DNA of 64,000 bases, from positions 12,152,001 through 12,216,000 of the forward strand of contig BTRK01000005.1 in NCBI GenBank assembly GCA_036245805.1, written 5' to 3'. This document shows, in pieces, positions 22,541 through 33,600 of the stretch. The notes below the pieces were generated by a model. It was given only the letters and a program-made list of their open reading frames with translations. It made no database searches and had not been told where the DNA came from. Within the stretch, counting starts at the first letter, position 1. Every line of letters starts with the position of its first letter. The position numbers were made by a program, and so were the translations under genes. This DNA comes from Pristionchus mayeri. Its lineage: Eukaryota > Nematoda > Chromadorea > Rhabditida > Neodiplogasteridae.

Positions 22541-22935
22541 TATGATGAATATTTCGAAATTTTCAAAATATTTTAGACCGTCGACCAAAAATTATGCAAC
22601 GTCGTTTCTTCTCTTGTCTTCGAATATTATGGAAAAAGTTGTACAATTACTTGACAAATCTACCAGAAAATCGCAATCGCCGGAGCTTCCGAGATGAGAA
22701 ATAATCAAAAATGTCAGACACTTCCGCATTGGAGGATTAATCTCCTAACTGCTACTGATCTTCCAGCATCAAAGAAGTGACTGTTTCGTCAATTAGTGAG
22801 CACGAGGAAACATTAATCGAGCAATGAAACGAAAATTTGTGCGATATTGAGCAGCTGTGATGCACAATTCGAACTTTCGTTGAGTAGTTTACTGAGTCCT
22901 ACCGATTATCGTTCTGCGAGTATAACACTGCGAAG

Positions 22936-23277
22936 TAGGGCGGCAAGAACGGGTCACGGGTGACCCGCGCTATTCACCATTCCGCCGGGTCACCCGATTT
23001 TATGACCCTGACCGTTTCTGACCCGTAATTTCGGGTTAGAAGCGGCTCTCACTCCCTCGAAAGGAAGAGGAAGAGCGAGAGAGTGCGATAAAGGGAGAGA
23101 GCGCCGAGAGACTCGCCTCTCGGCGCTCTCTCCATTTACCGCACTCTCTCGGTCTACCTCTTCCTTTCTCGCTCTCACCCCCCGTGTCTGACCCGTATCC
23201 GACGGGTCTGACCGACCCGTATCTGACCCGTTTTAGAGGGTCAAAAGGTCAACCCGTGATCCGTTCTTGCCGCCCTA
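22936..23277. mobile_element. hAT-type MITE with 8-bp target duplication
   Basis: The 342-bp palindrome starts TAGGGCGGCAAGAACG and ends with the complement. It is flanked by exact 8-mers CTGCGAAG at 22928-22935 and 23278-23285. TAGGG ends plus an 8-bp duplication are hAT hallmarks. Internally it is rich in ACCCGT / ACGGGT words, like a subterminal array of transposase sites. A relative lies at 38138-38722. Confidence 0.88.
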
Positions 23278-23860
23278 CTGCGAAGTATTCATTTGAGGTG
23301 GCAAACAATATGGTATAATATCAGCATGCCTAATGACTTTCACCTATATATCTAAAAAAAATTGAAACTTCCGACCTTGTCTAAACCCTCTTCCAAAGAT
23401 CTGTTTATTCAGACAATATTTGTAAAATATAAAAAAAGGTTTCGTCAATTAATCAGGTTTTTTTCTTATTTGCATACGCATAAGATGACGTGTCGGAAAT
23501 GTACGAAACAGCTCGGCACCAACCCATAGAATAAAAAATACTCCTCTTTTCCAGTATACTCACAGCATAGTTTTTTCCCAGTTCTTCGAATCTATTGTGG
23601 ACATGCTGGGGAAGGGTTCTTTTTGGTTGTCATCTGATCTAGAATCAAACTGCTTTGGTCAGACTTTATCGCCGTGTGACTTTCGTACTCAAATCTTACA
23701 GAAATTGTGCTTTCCGCCGACAATTAGCACATCCAATTTCCAACAACACGCGGTCTTCCGCGAAATCCGAGAATATTGCGAGGAGCGCTGCCTTCTTAAT
23801 CCGATAGCGATAAATGCCAGATCTGGGCCATTCTGTCTCCATCCCTCTCCCATCACGATT

Positions 23861-24840
23861 ATGAACGACTCAGGCGATTCTTCGAAAACGTAGCGTCTGC
23901 TTCTTCTTCCACGTTCTATCGCGCTTAGCGAATGTAATAGTTGTATATCGTGTTGCTTACAATTTTGATTCAGAAAAGTAATGCCAATAGTGAGCCAGAT
24001 CCTGCCGATATTCCCTCTGCATGCGGAATACAATTGCAGGTGATCATGAATGTTCTAGTGCAAAATAGGAAACTATCAATCTATTTAAATTTATGTCATC
24101 TCTAATTTGTAACTCTGTCGAAATGGCTTCAGTGTGGTCCATCCTCCTGGTGATTGGTGGACACAAAATCATGGAGTAAAGCAACCTTTCTTTGGATGGT
24201 GGTCCATTGGCTGGGGGCGTTGTTTGCGAGGTTTGAATACGTACATTTGTCTGCCTAAACTGCATAGTTTAATGCAAATTGATTGCCTAGATTCTTTACA
24301 TCCCCATCGCTATTTCTCTGTACGAGGAAGCGAAGAAAAGCTAATGCTACAAGGTCAGCATCTATGTCGTTTCAAATATTCTCAAATTGCCTAGACTGTC
24401 CAATCAAATTATTCAATAAGGGCAAACCTCTTCTCAGAGCATGCTATACATGGCTTACATTGACATCATCGCGATTTTCGCGAACTCTATTGTCTTCGGT
24501 AAACAAACGAATTTTGGTGAAATAGACACGTAACTTTCTCAGGAATATTGATCATACAGGGCTACGTTTTCTGCACGAATCCGTGATTCGTCTGGCTGGT
24601 CGGTTGCATAGGACTGGGTTCGTGTTTCTGTTTGTATTTGCGTCCATATACAAAAAGAAGGCAAGCGAAGTTCGCGTAAGCTTTTCATGATTGTAATTTG
24701 GAAAAAAATCAACTCAAGCGCTAGAATGACATTTCAAAACTGGAATTGAAGGAATGTAGTGTGGCGCGAGTGCGAACTGCCTTCTACTGGTCACCAACAG
24801 GCTATTCGAGTTGCTGAACTACGCCCATTTCTCGTATCAT
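23861..24840 (+). pseudogene. Srt-like chemoreceptor pseudogene
   Basis: Exon by exon this matches the receptor at 42781-45789. It covers the start MNDSGDSSK (23861), HPPGDWWTQ, the ILYIPI...YEEAKK TM1 exon, the TM2 exons (YIDIIAIFAN, GILIIQGYVFCTNP) and a TM3 exon (NCLLLVTNRLFELLNYAHF). Lesions relative to that copy: one extra G in a G-run at 24213-24217 (frameshift), TCA to TAA at 24342-24344, TGG to TGA at 24594-24596 and TGG to TAG at 24757-24759. TM4 to TM7 are absent. Clearly dead. Confidence 0.85.
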
Positions 24841-25068
24841 TCCAAAGAACGCTCACGAATGTGCCGATGTCAGGGCACTGACAACGACATTTCAAAAGTT
24901 ACTTGATTGCTGTGTGATATTATGATTGTTATCGAAGGTATCGTTAGCCATACATGTGCTAATACCTTTCACGAATGGCTTAAATGTATTTATCATTCGA
25001 AATGCGTATAGCAATTATGCAAGAAAACATCATAGCGAATGTTTGAAAAATATGTCGCAAATATGTGT

Positions 25069-26070
25069 CTATGCATCTGACGAGTCATGCTGGGCGAGCT
25101 TCTTCCTTTTGAGTTCCTTCTTGCATCTTTGAAACAACAGAAAGAAGTAACGAGAAAAAATAATGCCAATGCCACATCCGGAACTGGAATAACCAACTCG
25201 TAGTCAGATACTAATATGTAAATAAATAAGCTATTTGTAATTACTTCATGTTAAGAATAGTGGGATGCTGGAACTTGAAACTTGGAGTGTAATTTGTAAT
25301 TGAATTTTAAATCGTAAAACATGTAAGGGAAACGAACGCACTACATCAGCACGTTAGAGCTGTCGGTGAACCATATTAGTTCGATGCCAATGACTATGAA
25401 GCCAATCAGTCTAAGCATCTACAAGATCAAGCGAAATTGTTCAAGAATTATTAATGTAAATATAACAAAAATAATATTTTTTCACGAATTGATTGTTATT
25501 GATGGTTAAGTAGAATTATACGAACCTGCATTGCCAACACGCCCCACACGAGATCTGGATTAATCAGGTAACATGCGAAAATAAGAGAAATGAATGCGAG
25601 GATGTCCAGAAATGCAGTTATAGTCTGAGAAAAAATGTAAAATAAGGGGGGGGGGGCGTAATGAATCGTGTACTGACAAAAATACATAGCATCTAGGATA
25701 CTTTCCTTTATAAACTTCAAACTTAATGCAAAAATAACAAACAAAATAGCTTACAATTCCAATTGCTATGTAGGATGGGAGGTACGGCTCGATAATTTCG
25801 GCCTCCTCCAGCCATCCAATAATTGTCAGTGCAACATCGAGGGTGACCAAGAGACCGCCCAAATACACGCTCCCACCTGCATGACACTAGTATAACGTAT
25901 AACGAGGACATTACGCAAAAGTTGTGATTCACTAAATGCGAATGGGAGCACAGATCTTACAAAGTAGATGAGAAAATAAGAGATGTTACAAAGCAAAGCA
26001 AAGCAGAACACAGAAGCGGAGAAATCACCTGATTGGAATTACCAACGATCCAGTCTATTTTCTTCCCCAT
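25069..26070 (-). CDS. Small four-TM membrane protein, copy 2 (intact)
   Basis: Minus-strand exons: start ATG at 26070 (MGKKIDWIVG), TM1-2 exon about 25893-25756 (GSVYLGGLLVTLDVAL... SYIAIGI), TM3 exon about 25625-25527 (TITAFLDILAFISLIF...LAMQ), TM4 exon about 25423-25351 (LRLIGFIVIGIELIWFTD) and tail exon 25193-25069. The tail (SGCGIGIIFSRYFF) ends in a basic stretch (CKKELKRKK). All junctions keep phase, giving roughly 150 residues with four hydrophobic segments and a cytosolic-looking basic tail. I do not recognise the family. A second, damaged copy is at 13043-13900. Confidence 0.65.
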
Positions 26071-26714
26071 GGTTTTCGCCGACGATTCTGTAAAATCTGT
26101 GAAATTGAGAGGGTATCTTGAATTATCTATCCGTTAAAGTTTTGAATCACGGATCTGAATCACTCAATTGCTATTTGCTTTTGAGAGAGAGCGGCTACCC
26201 AAGTAACTATTTCTCGTTTGCTCTCAGAAAAAGGCACGGGTGGTTCACACTAAAGGGGTCAAAGCCTTCTCGTAGCTTGAAGACACACATCAAACACAGA
26301 TACGGGAGAGTTGACAGAGATTGGAGAGTATGAATGTCTCATATCATCATGGGAATATATTTTATTAATTATGTATGATCTCTCGCCAGTGACAAGCGAA
26401 TGTGTGGAATGAAGAGGTGTCATTTCCAACGATGTCAACCATATTCCGGGAAATGCCATGTGTCGTGTGTTTGCATTTGTGATTCCGTTAACCGCAACGC
26501 CTTTCCCTTTCTTCACAGAATGATAGTATACCGTTGCAAGCTGTGAGCTGAGTCACACATTCTTGTGCCGTGAACTGTGATACATATAGGAAAAGAAGAA
26601 AAAACTAGAAAAACGATCTTGAAAGTAGGAAAATACATGTCAGGTTGTCGCGTCATACGACTTGAACATTGTAGCGCATTTAGTCCTTACTTCACGTTTC
26701 GAAATCATGTATTA

Positions 26715-27604
26715 GGTTGGTGCATAAGTTTCTTTCTTTTTTATTTTTCAAATTTCTGTTGGCGTGCCTAGAGTATCATGATTTTCTGAATACCATGTGG
26801 TATGGCCATGGCGGTAGATTACTACCATACATTTGATTTGGATCTACGTGTCATCGTGAGAAGTTGATAAGTCTCAGAAAATTATCATCGAATAATGGCT
26901 ATTTTGAGCATTTTGGGATAAATTCAGCTTATCGAATACTTGTGGGATTCTGGTTCTACCCAATTGAGGAATACTTGGGCAGGAGTTATTTGTTCTACTA
27001 AGAACAAAAAATCCGGATTTGAACGTGTGCGTGAGACAAGGGAATCCAAAAAGTGTTGATTTCAGCGGATGAATCAGAACACGGTTATTTCAAAATCTGC
27101 AGTTCTCCAACGGGAGGTCCTATCCTTTCATAAATTTGTTAGCATACTTACAGGGGAAAGTACTTCACAACCCATCGAAATTGAGCATTCATCAATGATG
27201 TGTATGGAAGTTGCGCTCATAAATTTATGATCTATGATTGTCAAAGACACTAATTCTGTAATTGGGCCAACATTTCTAGTAGGTTTTTCATGGCAGGTTT
27301 GGTGGGCTATATCGTATGGCATATCCAGTCAACGTACTTTGTAACAATGTGCTAAATGTAGCCTTTGCGCTATTCCCGTCGGAGCCTAGAGCAATTGAAA
27401 AGTCGGATTGCTCGACCTGGTACGATTACTTCCGAACTAAAATGCTCAATTCTAATTGATAGAATCAACACAATATAGTACTCACTATAGTGTGTACCAT
27501 GTCCGTATCAACATCAAAAAAAATTATTTGATTGGCTCATTACGACTACCTGGGGAGGTCAGAATGTTGGTGCATGAAAAAAGAAAGAAACTTTTGCACC
27601 AACC
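26715..27604. mobile_element. Degenerate mariner (irritans-like ends)
   Basis: The ends are inverted repeats GGTTGGTGCATAAGTTTCTT and AAGAAACTTTTGCACCAACC inside TA (26713-26714 and 27605-27606). Such GGTTGGTGCA ends are typical of irritans-type mariners. At 890 bp it is shorter than a full element and no open transposase remains. A solo end of similar type (GAAAGAAACTTTCCGAACAA) is seen at about 59385-59410. Confidence 0.8.
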
Positions 27605-28627
27605 TAATAACTAATTACTATCGATGAGGTAATCGATAGTCTTTCTAGCGCACCTTACTCCGCAGCTGAAGGATCATTAACAAATTAGTGCAAGACGAAA
27701 CACTGCCGACTGATATCACCGACATGCTCGTTTCTACGTTTAATACTCCTCGGAAAAGAGTGATATGGCCAAACGCATAACATATTCACAAACATCCTGC
27801 GAAAGGCATTACCAGGGCTCATTAATAGATAGCCAGGCACAAATGCCTTTCTGGAAATTTTTACATATTTCGGAATCAATCTTGGACGAGAATTCTAAAA
27901 TACATCGTGTAATTTTCGTTCCAATGGATGCTGGAATCTATATTAGTCTGAAAAACATAATGTGTGAGGTGATTGACTTACTATTTCAGTTTGAGGTTGG
28001 TGGAATATTTCCCCGGCAAAATTCGCCTTTCAAAATAGAGATCCTCAAATTTTTATGACGAAAACTACCCTATTTGGGAAAATTTGTGCTCGCAGCCGAC
28101 TTAAATGGTAGGCCTATTAAGCTTATCTGAAGAAGCAACCCTTCCTCTATTATCATTTCGCAAGAAAACTTTCAGAAGTCGCTAATTGTTCTAAGGTTTT
28201 TATACATTTGGATCGTATTTTTTATCTCATTTTCACTCAAATTCAAATCCGTGAAATTTTCCGGTATTCTATATGAGCTTCACCAGGTGTAACTACATGG
28301 CTGATGGGCGTGAATGTACCTAACATATATTATGAGGTCAGGCAACCTGAATTCCAGAGAAGCGAAGTCAGTGTAGTTACGCACGCGACAAGACTTTCGC
28401 AAAAAACCTAATAACTTTGGTACTTGTATATTTCCTTCTTGGCGAGCGCTTGATTGCTTGAGTTATTACGATTGTAAACTTGTAATACCGATCGAATGTG
28501 TCTATCAGCTGGTTCACATTATTCCACGTCCGATTAATCTGGATATTTTCTCTTGACTGTCAGTCAAACAAAAAGATTCCTCGAATTGCACTCTCGTGTA
28601 GATCCCGCATGAAATAATACCTGGGTA

Positions 28628-30044
28628 CAGTAGCGCCGGAAAGTATTCATACGATTTGAATTTTTCATATAACTTTTTCTACAGTTGACTTAGCAAGTGA
28701 GATGTTGTAGCGCTATATATCAAACCCATCGAAGAATACGATGTGAGTATTGCGTCATCACGTGCACCATAACGGATTGCGTAGTGATGACGCAATCGAA
28801 TTTCTCTTTTCCAAACAGGCATTATTCTTATACATAATTTTTCCAGCTTGTCAAACTTTCTGACGTTGGAGATAGGACCGATGTCTATCCAGAATACAAA
28901 TTTGAAGTTGCTGCTCGGTCGCATATTGGCTGCAGCATGGCGGCAATATCGATGCCGAAAATTAAGATATCGGCTCCTAGTCAAGCTAGAGACTGTTTCA
29001 AGGCATCAAACTGATCGTCATCATGAATCCAGAAGATCCTGAGAATATGAAAACAATATCTCAATATTTACCCTCAGGGCATGAAAAAATCTCTTTTTCA
29101 CATGATCACTTTTTGGAGATTCATAACTTTTCGGGAAATCTGTATAAAAATCTGATTGTCGCTTAGACATGTTCAAAATCTCTTATATATATGATTCCCA
29201 ATTTTTTAGAGTGTTTGGACATCTTTCCTGCCCGCGGCGGGCGGTTTTCGGAGGCACTTTCGAGTCCCCGACTCGAGTCCCCGGCTATTTTCGTCTGCAT
29301 TCTCTCTATAACTGTGCCCAAAGTTATTAACACATTTCAAAAAGTTTAGAATCGGTTCTTCTGAACATGTTGGACATGCACACACAATACCAATTGATTT
29401 CCTTAACTTCCCCACAAACTTGTTTCCGAAGGGTCATGCATTCAGGACCATGGCGCACCTCTGAAAACCGCCCGCCGCGGGCACGAAAGATATCCAAACA
29501 CTCTAAAAAGTTGGGAATCATATATATAAGACAGATTTCCCGAAAAGTTATGAATCTCCAAAAAGTGATCATGTGAAAAAGAGATTTTTTCATGCCCTGA
29601 AGGCAAATATTGAGATATTGTTTTCATATTCTCAGGATCATCTGTACGCATGATGACGATCATTTTGATGCCTTGAAACAGTCTCAAGCTTGACTAGGAG
29701 CCGATATCTTAATTTTTGGCATCGATTTTGCAGTAAGGCTGCAGCCAATATGCGACCGAGCAGCAACTTCAAATTTTTATTCTGGATAGACATCGGTCCT
29801 ACCTCCAACGTCAGAAAGTTTGACAAGCTGGAAAAATTCTGTATAAGAATAACGCCTGTTTGAAAAAGTGAAATTCGATTGCGTCATCACTACGCAATCC
29901 GTCATGGTGCACGTGATGACGCAATACTCACATCGTATTCTTCGATGGGTTTGATAAATAGCGCTACAACATCTCACTTGCTAAGTCAACTGCAGAAAAA
30001 GATATGAAAAATTCAAATCGTATGAATACTTTCCGGCGCTACTG
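28628..30044. mobile_element. 1.4 kb foldback element with TA duplication
   Basis: Arms of about 700 bp start CAGTAGCGCCGGAAAGTATT on the left, mirrored on the right, and both ends are flanked by TA (28626-28627 and 30045-30046). This points to Tc1/mariner-type mobilisation. Each arm contains MSNFLTLEVGPMSIQN-like short frames that are simply mirror copies, not genes. Confidence 0.9.
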
Positions 30045-30600
30045 TAGATACTTACTTAAAGGTAATCGGCGGTGAAAAATAATTGAATTTCATATTACTT
30101 ATCTCCCCAGTCTGATACCAAAACACTATTAAAAAATATAAAAATAATTAAATTTAAGCAGGAAAAAGTAAAAAGAAGTGACAATTACGGTAGGCAATGG
30201 GGCCGCGAAACCCCGCCTCCTTGCTAAATAAAGTAAAAAAATTGTAACATTTACGTAGTTTAGCAAATTCGCCTATTATGCGGATTCCGGCTCCGAGGCG
30301 CCGGCTTCGGTACAGCGGTGTTATCGATCTTTTTTCCAAGGGAATGCGCTTTCAAATTTCGATATTTTTTGTAAGTAGGCGTCAGGCTTGCGGGTCCTCT
30401 AGGTATGCATACTTGATTGCTTAGTTACAGTTCCTTCAGGTGCTTATGCGCACCAATGCTTTTTATCCCCATTTTCTCCAGTTCAAATTGCGTATTTCAA
30501 CATGTTTACCCCATTTTTTGTTCATTTTCTTTGTAAAAAAGTGATTGCCAGGATCATTGTGATCAATTGTGCATAAATCCGTCGTGTTTGATTAACCATA
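30045..30600. other. Intergenic upstream of THAP gene
   Basis: AT-rich with one GC-rich spot (30180-30320) containing GCGCCGGCTTCGG and GGCCGCG. No gene recognised. Confidence 0.4.
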
Positions 30601-30608
30601 TCGTTTAG
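30601..30608 (+). promoter_or_regulatory. Probable trans-splice acceptor
   Basis: TCGTTTAG abuts the ATG of the THAP gene directly, with no untranslated gap. This is a usual arrangement for spliced-leader addition in nematodes. Positional inference only. Confidence 0.35.
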
Positions 30609-33600
30609 ATGGTACGTAGGTGCGCACTTTGTGGAGCGTCGGGTGTGAATGGGGGAATACGAAGATTCCCGGCCAATTCCCTGCCCCATAAACAACGAGT
30701 GTGGGTAGATCGACTATTGCTCCCTCCCGAAGAGAGTGAGGAGATGCTGCGCTTGTATCGTACGCGACTGGGCGCGAGTCCTCCTTTGCGGATCGTGTGG
30801 TGCTCGGTGCATTTCGGAGAAGACGACCTGCCCGTGAGAAATCATAGTCTTTCCTGTAGATCCTGATAGTAACTTCAACAATATGCGCTGAATTATAGCA
30901 CCGCATACAACCCCCCTCCTCCCCTACCATGCCGCGCCTCTCTCGATTGAACAGCAGTCAGAACAGTCAAGTAACGTTTTATCGAGGGTGGAGGGAATGG
31001 ACGAGGGAGAGACATATCGAAGGTGAAACACACAAGAAATGGAATAAGACGAACCATGATTTAGCGAGCGGAGACTCTCGATGATTCTCGTGTAGGAGAG
31101 ACCGATGGATCTCCCCCTCCACTCTCGCGAATGGCAACTCTTGCGTCGACCAACGACCCTAGCGACCCCCCGATTCCTCCTTTGTCGCGAGTACAATCCG
31201 CAAGTGCTCCGACCGTATCTCGCTATGCGTCCATGGTGAATCAGTTTAGTCGGTTGGGATTAGAACAGCTTTATTCAGAATTTATTCGAATGCCCCTCAC
31301 AAGATGATTCGGAGTACAGAACAGAAACAGAAAAGGTCAGCAATAAATAACAATGTACAGTATTATCACAAGTTACATGAGTATCTACAGGAGTCATCAC
31401 AGGAAACGGTTGATTCTACCGAGTCGATAGACAACTTTCTTCCTGATCTACCACCCTACTTGCTCATCTCCTCATCGTCTCTTCTCAATTTGTTCGTCCG
31501 TTGTCCCTCTTGTGGAGATCCCTCCATCAACTCCATCACCTTCTCCTCCCACGGATCGGACGTAGTGCTGAAGTGGAAGTGTAATAAGTGTGCCAAGCCA
31601 TCCTGGCCTTCTCAACAACTTCTATGTGGTCGCTTCTACGAAGGCAATGCCAAGATTGCAACCGCTGGCCACACTACAGGACTGTCACTGCCGGTATTCA
31701 TCTTTACAATGCTTATAAATTCTCACCTCGACGTCGCTCAGCGACTGGCCGTGTTTGGTGAGGTCCTCGGACTTCCTCTCCCTGCTCCTCGTACCGAGTA
31801 CGATCTTCTCTCGAAGCTCGTGCTGCCTGCAGTTGATATTGTCTACGAGACACATGCGATACGTGGAGAGTGTGGTTCGAAATGTTGCTAACGTAAGTAA
31901 ATCTTCATTGCGGCATAATTGAATAACTGTAAAAACAAGTAGATATGCTTCCCTTTTTGCATCCTCAAATAATTTCTCAACAGTTAGTACATTTACATAT
32001 TATTCTATATTAATCACTACCATAATTGCCCACCACTGGCGGCGGATAAGACAAGAATTTTGCACCCATCAACACTGGGTCATGGTCAAAAAATCGATCG
32101 GTAGGTCAAGACCAGGTACCGTACCCAATCATACAGTACCATCAGATACCGTATCCACCGATTATCGCAAACTAACTTTATTTTTAAAGTCCTGGTATGG
32201 TGCCCAATTGATTATACGGTACCCAAGTTACTATCGTAACTCAGTTCCTTGGGTCAAACAATTGTCAATTTTTTTTCTAAAATTCATAAATCGATTACAA
32301 AATGATTCTACAGTAACAAGAGTTAGAATACTTTAAAATATTTTTTGCTGTCGATTTTGAATATTTAAAAAAAAAAGTTTGACCCAAGAAACTGGATCTG
32401 ACCCATGGAACTGGGTTACGGTAATGTCCTGAGTACTGTAGAATTGATTGGGCACCGTACCAGGACCTTTTTTAAAAAATTAAAGTTAGTTTGTGATAAT
32501 CGGGTGATACGGTATCTGATGGTACTGTATTATAGATTGGGTACGGTACATAGTCTTGACCTACCGATCGATTTTTGACCATGACCCGGGGTTCATGGGT
32601 GCTAAGTGTTAGTCACTTTTCATGACAAGCACTTAGCACCCATAAATAGGAGTCATGGGAGTCGCCGCCGGCGTGGGCAACTATGATCACTACTTACATC
32701 AGATTATTATGAGAGACTATCTGAGAGAACTGAGCAATTTAACCTATGTGCCGTACAACGAAAAATAATGTCCCAATTTAAAGATTGTCCTAGAGGTAAC
32801 TTTTCGCGAAGAGTTCGAAAATCGACCTTAGAAAGCCGTATCTCTGACCCCTCATTTCCTGTGTCGCGCTATACCTGGGTGGTCAGTTTTTGTAACTTTT
32901 GAACGGCTCATCCAAACCTCACAAATGCAACGTAATTCTGAAATAACTCGACGAAATAAGCATTTTTACTGTTAGAAGTGAAGAGCTAGCTCATCTGTGA
33001 AAAAAAGTTTAGGCCATTGGAATTCTCAAAATGTGTGCCCGGAAACCTTATCATCTGAATGCCCCTTTTTGAACATATTCATTGGATTCTACGTGAAAAG
33101 TTACCCCTCAGTGCATCTTTTCGCTCCAAAAGAGCGAGATGCATGGGGTTTCCCGCTTCGAGGGAAACGAAGTTGTGTAAAATCTCAGTATAAATATGTA
33201 TTTTTCAGGCAAACCATCGTGATTTCAGATCATTATTGAACAAATATTTACTATTCAAGAATGGAGAAGTATGATTACGCTGAAAAATGCGGAGTTTCAC
33301 TCATTCCTAAAAATCGATTTTCTAAACTTCGAAAAATCTCCATTTTGGCCGTTGCTAATTTTAAAAATACAATTGAAATCTCACAAATTCAAAACAATTC
33401 GTATAATATGTACCGACATAAATAAGAAAAAGTAGTATAGAGGCTCCCAAACATTGTGATTTTTTGAAATATTCTTGCATGAACATCGGATTTTTAAGGT
33501 TCCGGATTAGAAATAAGTTATAGTTCGAAAGAATTTTCGTTAAATTTTGAGCAATTTTCACGTATTATTGTTTTTGAACACGAGTTTTGTAGATTGGCAT

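Noticed and set aside
27765..28058. 97-codon ORF after the degenerate mariner
   Set aside because: No known motif, no partner exons with matching phase. Left as unexplained intergenic DNA.
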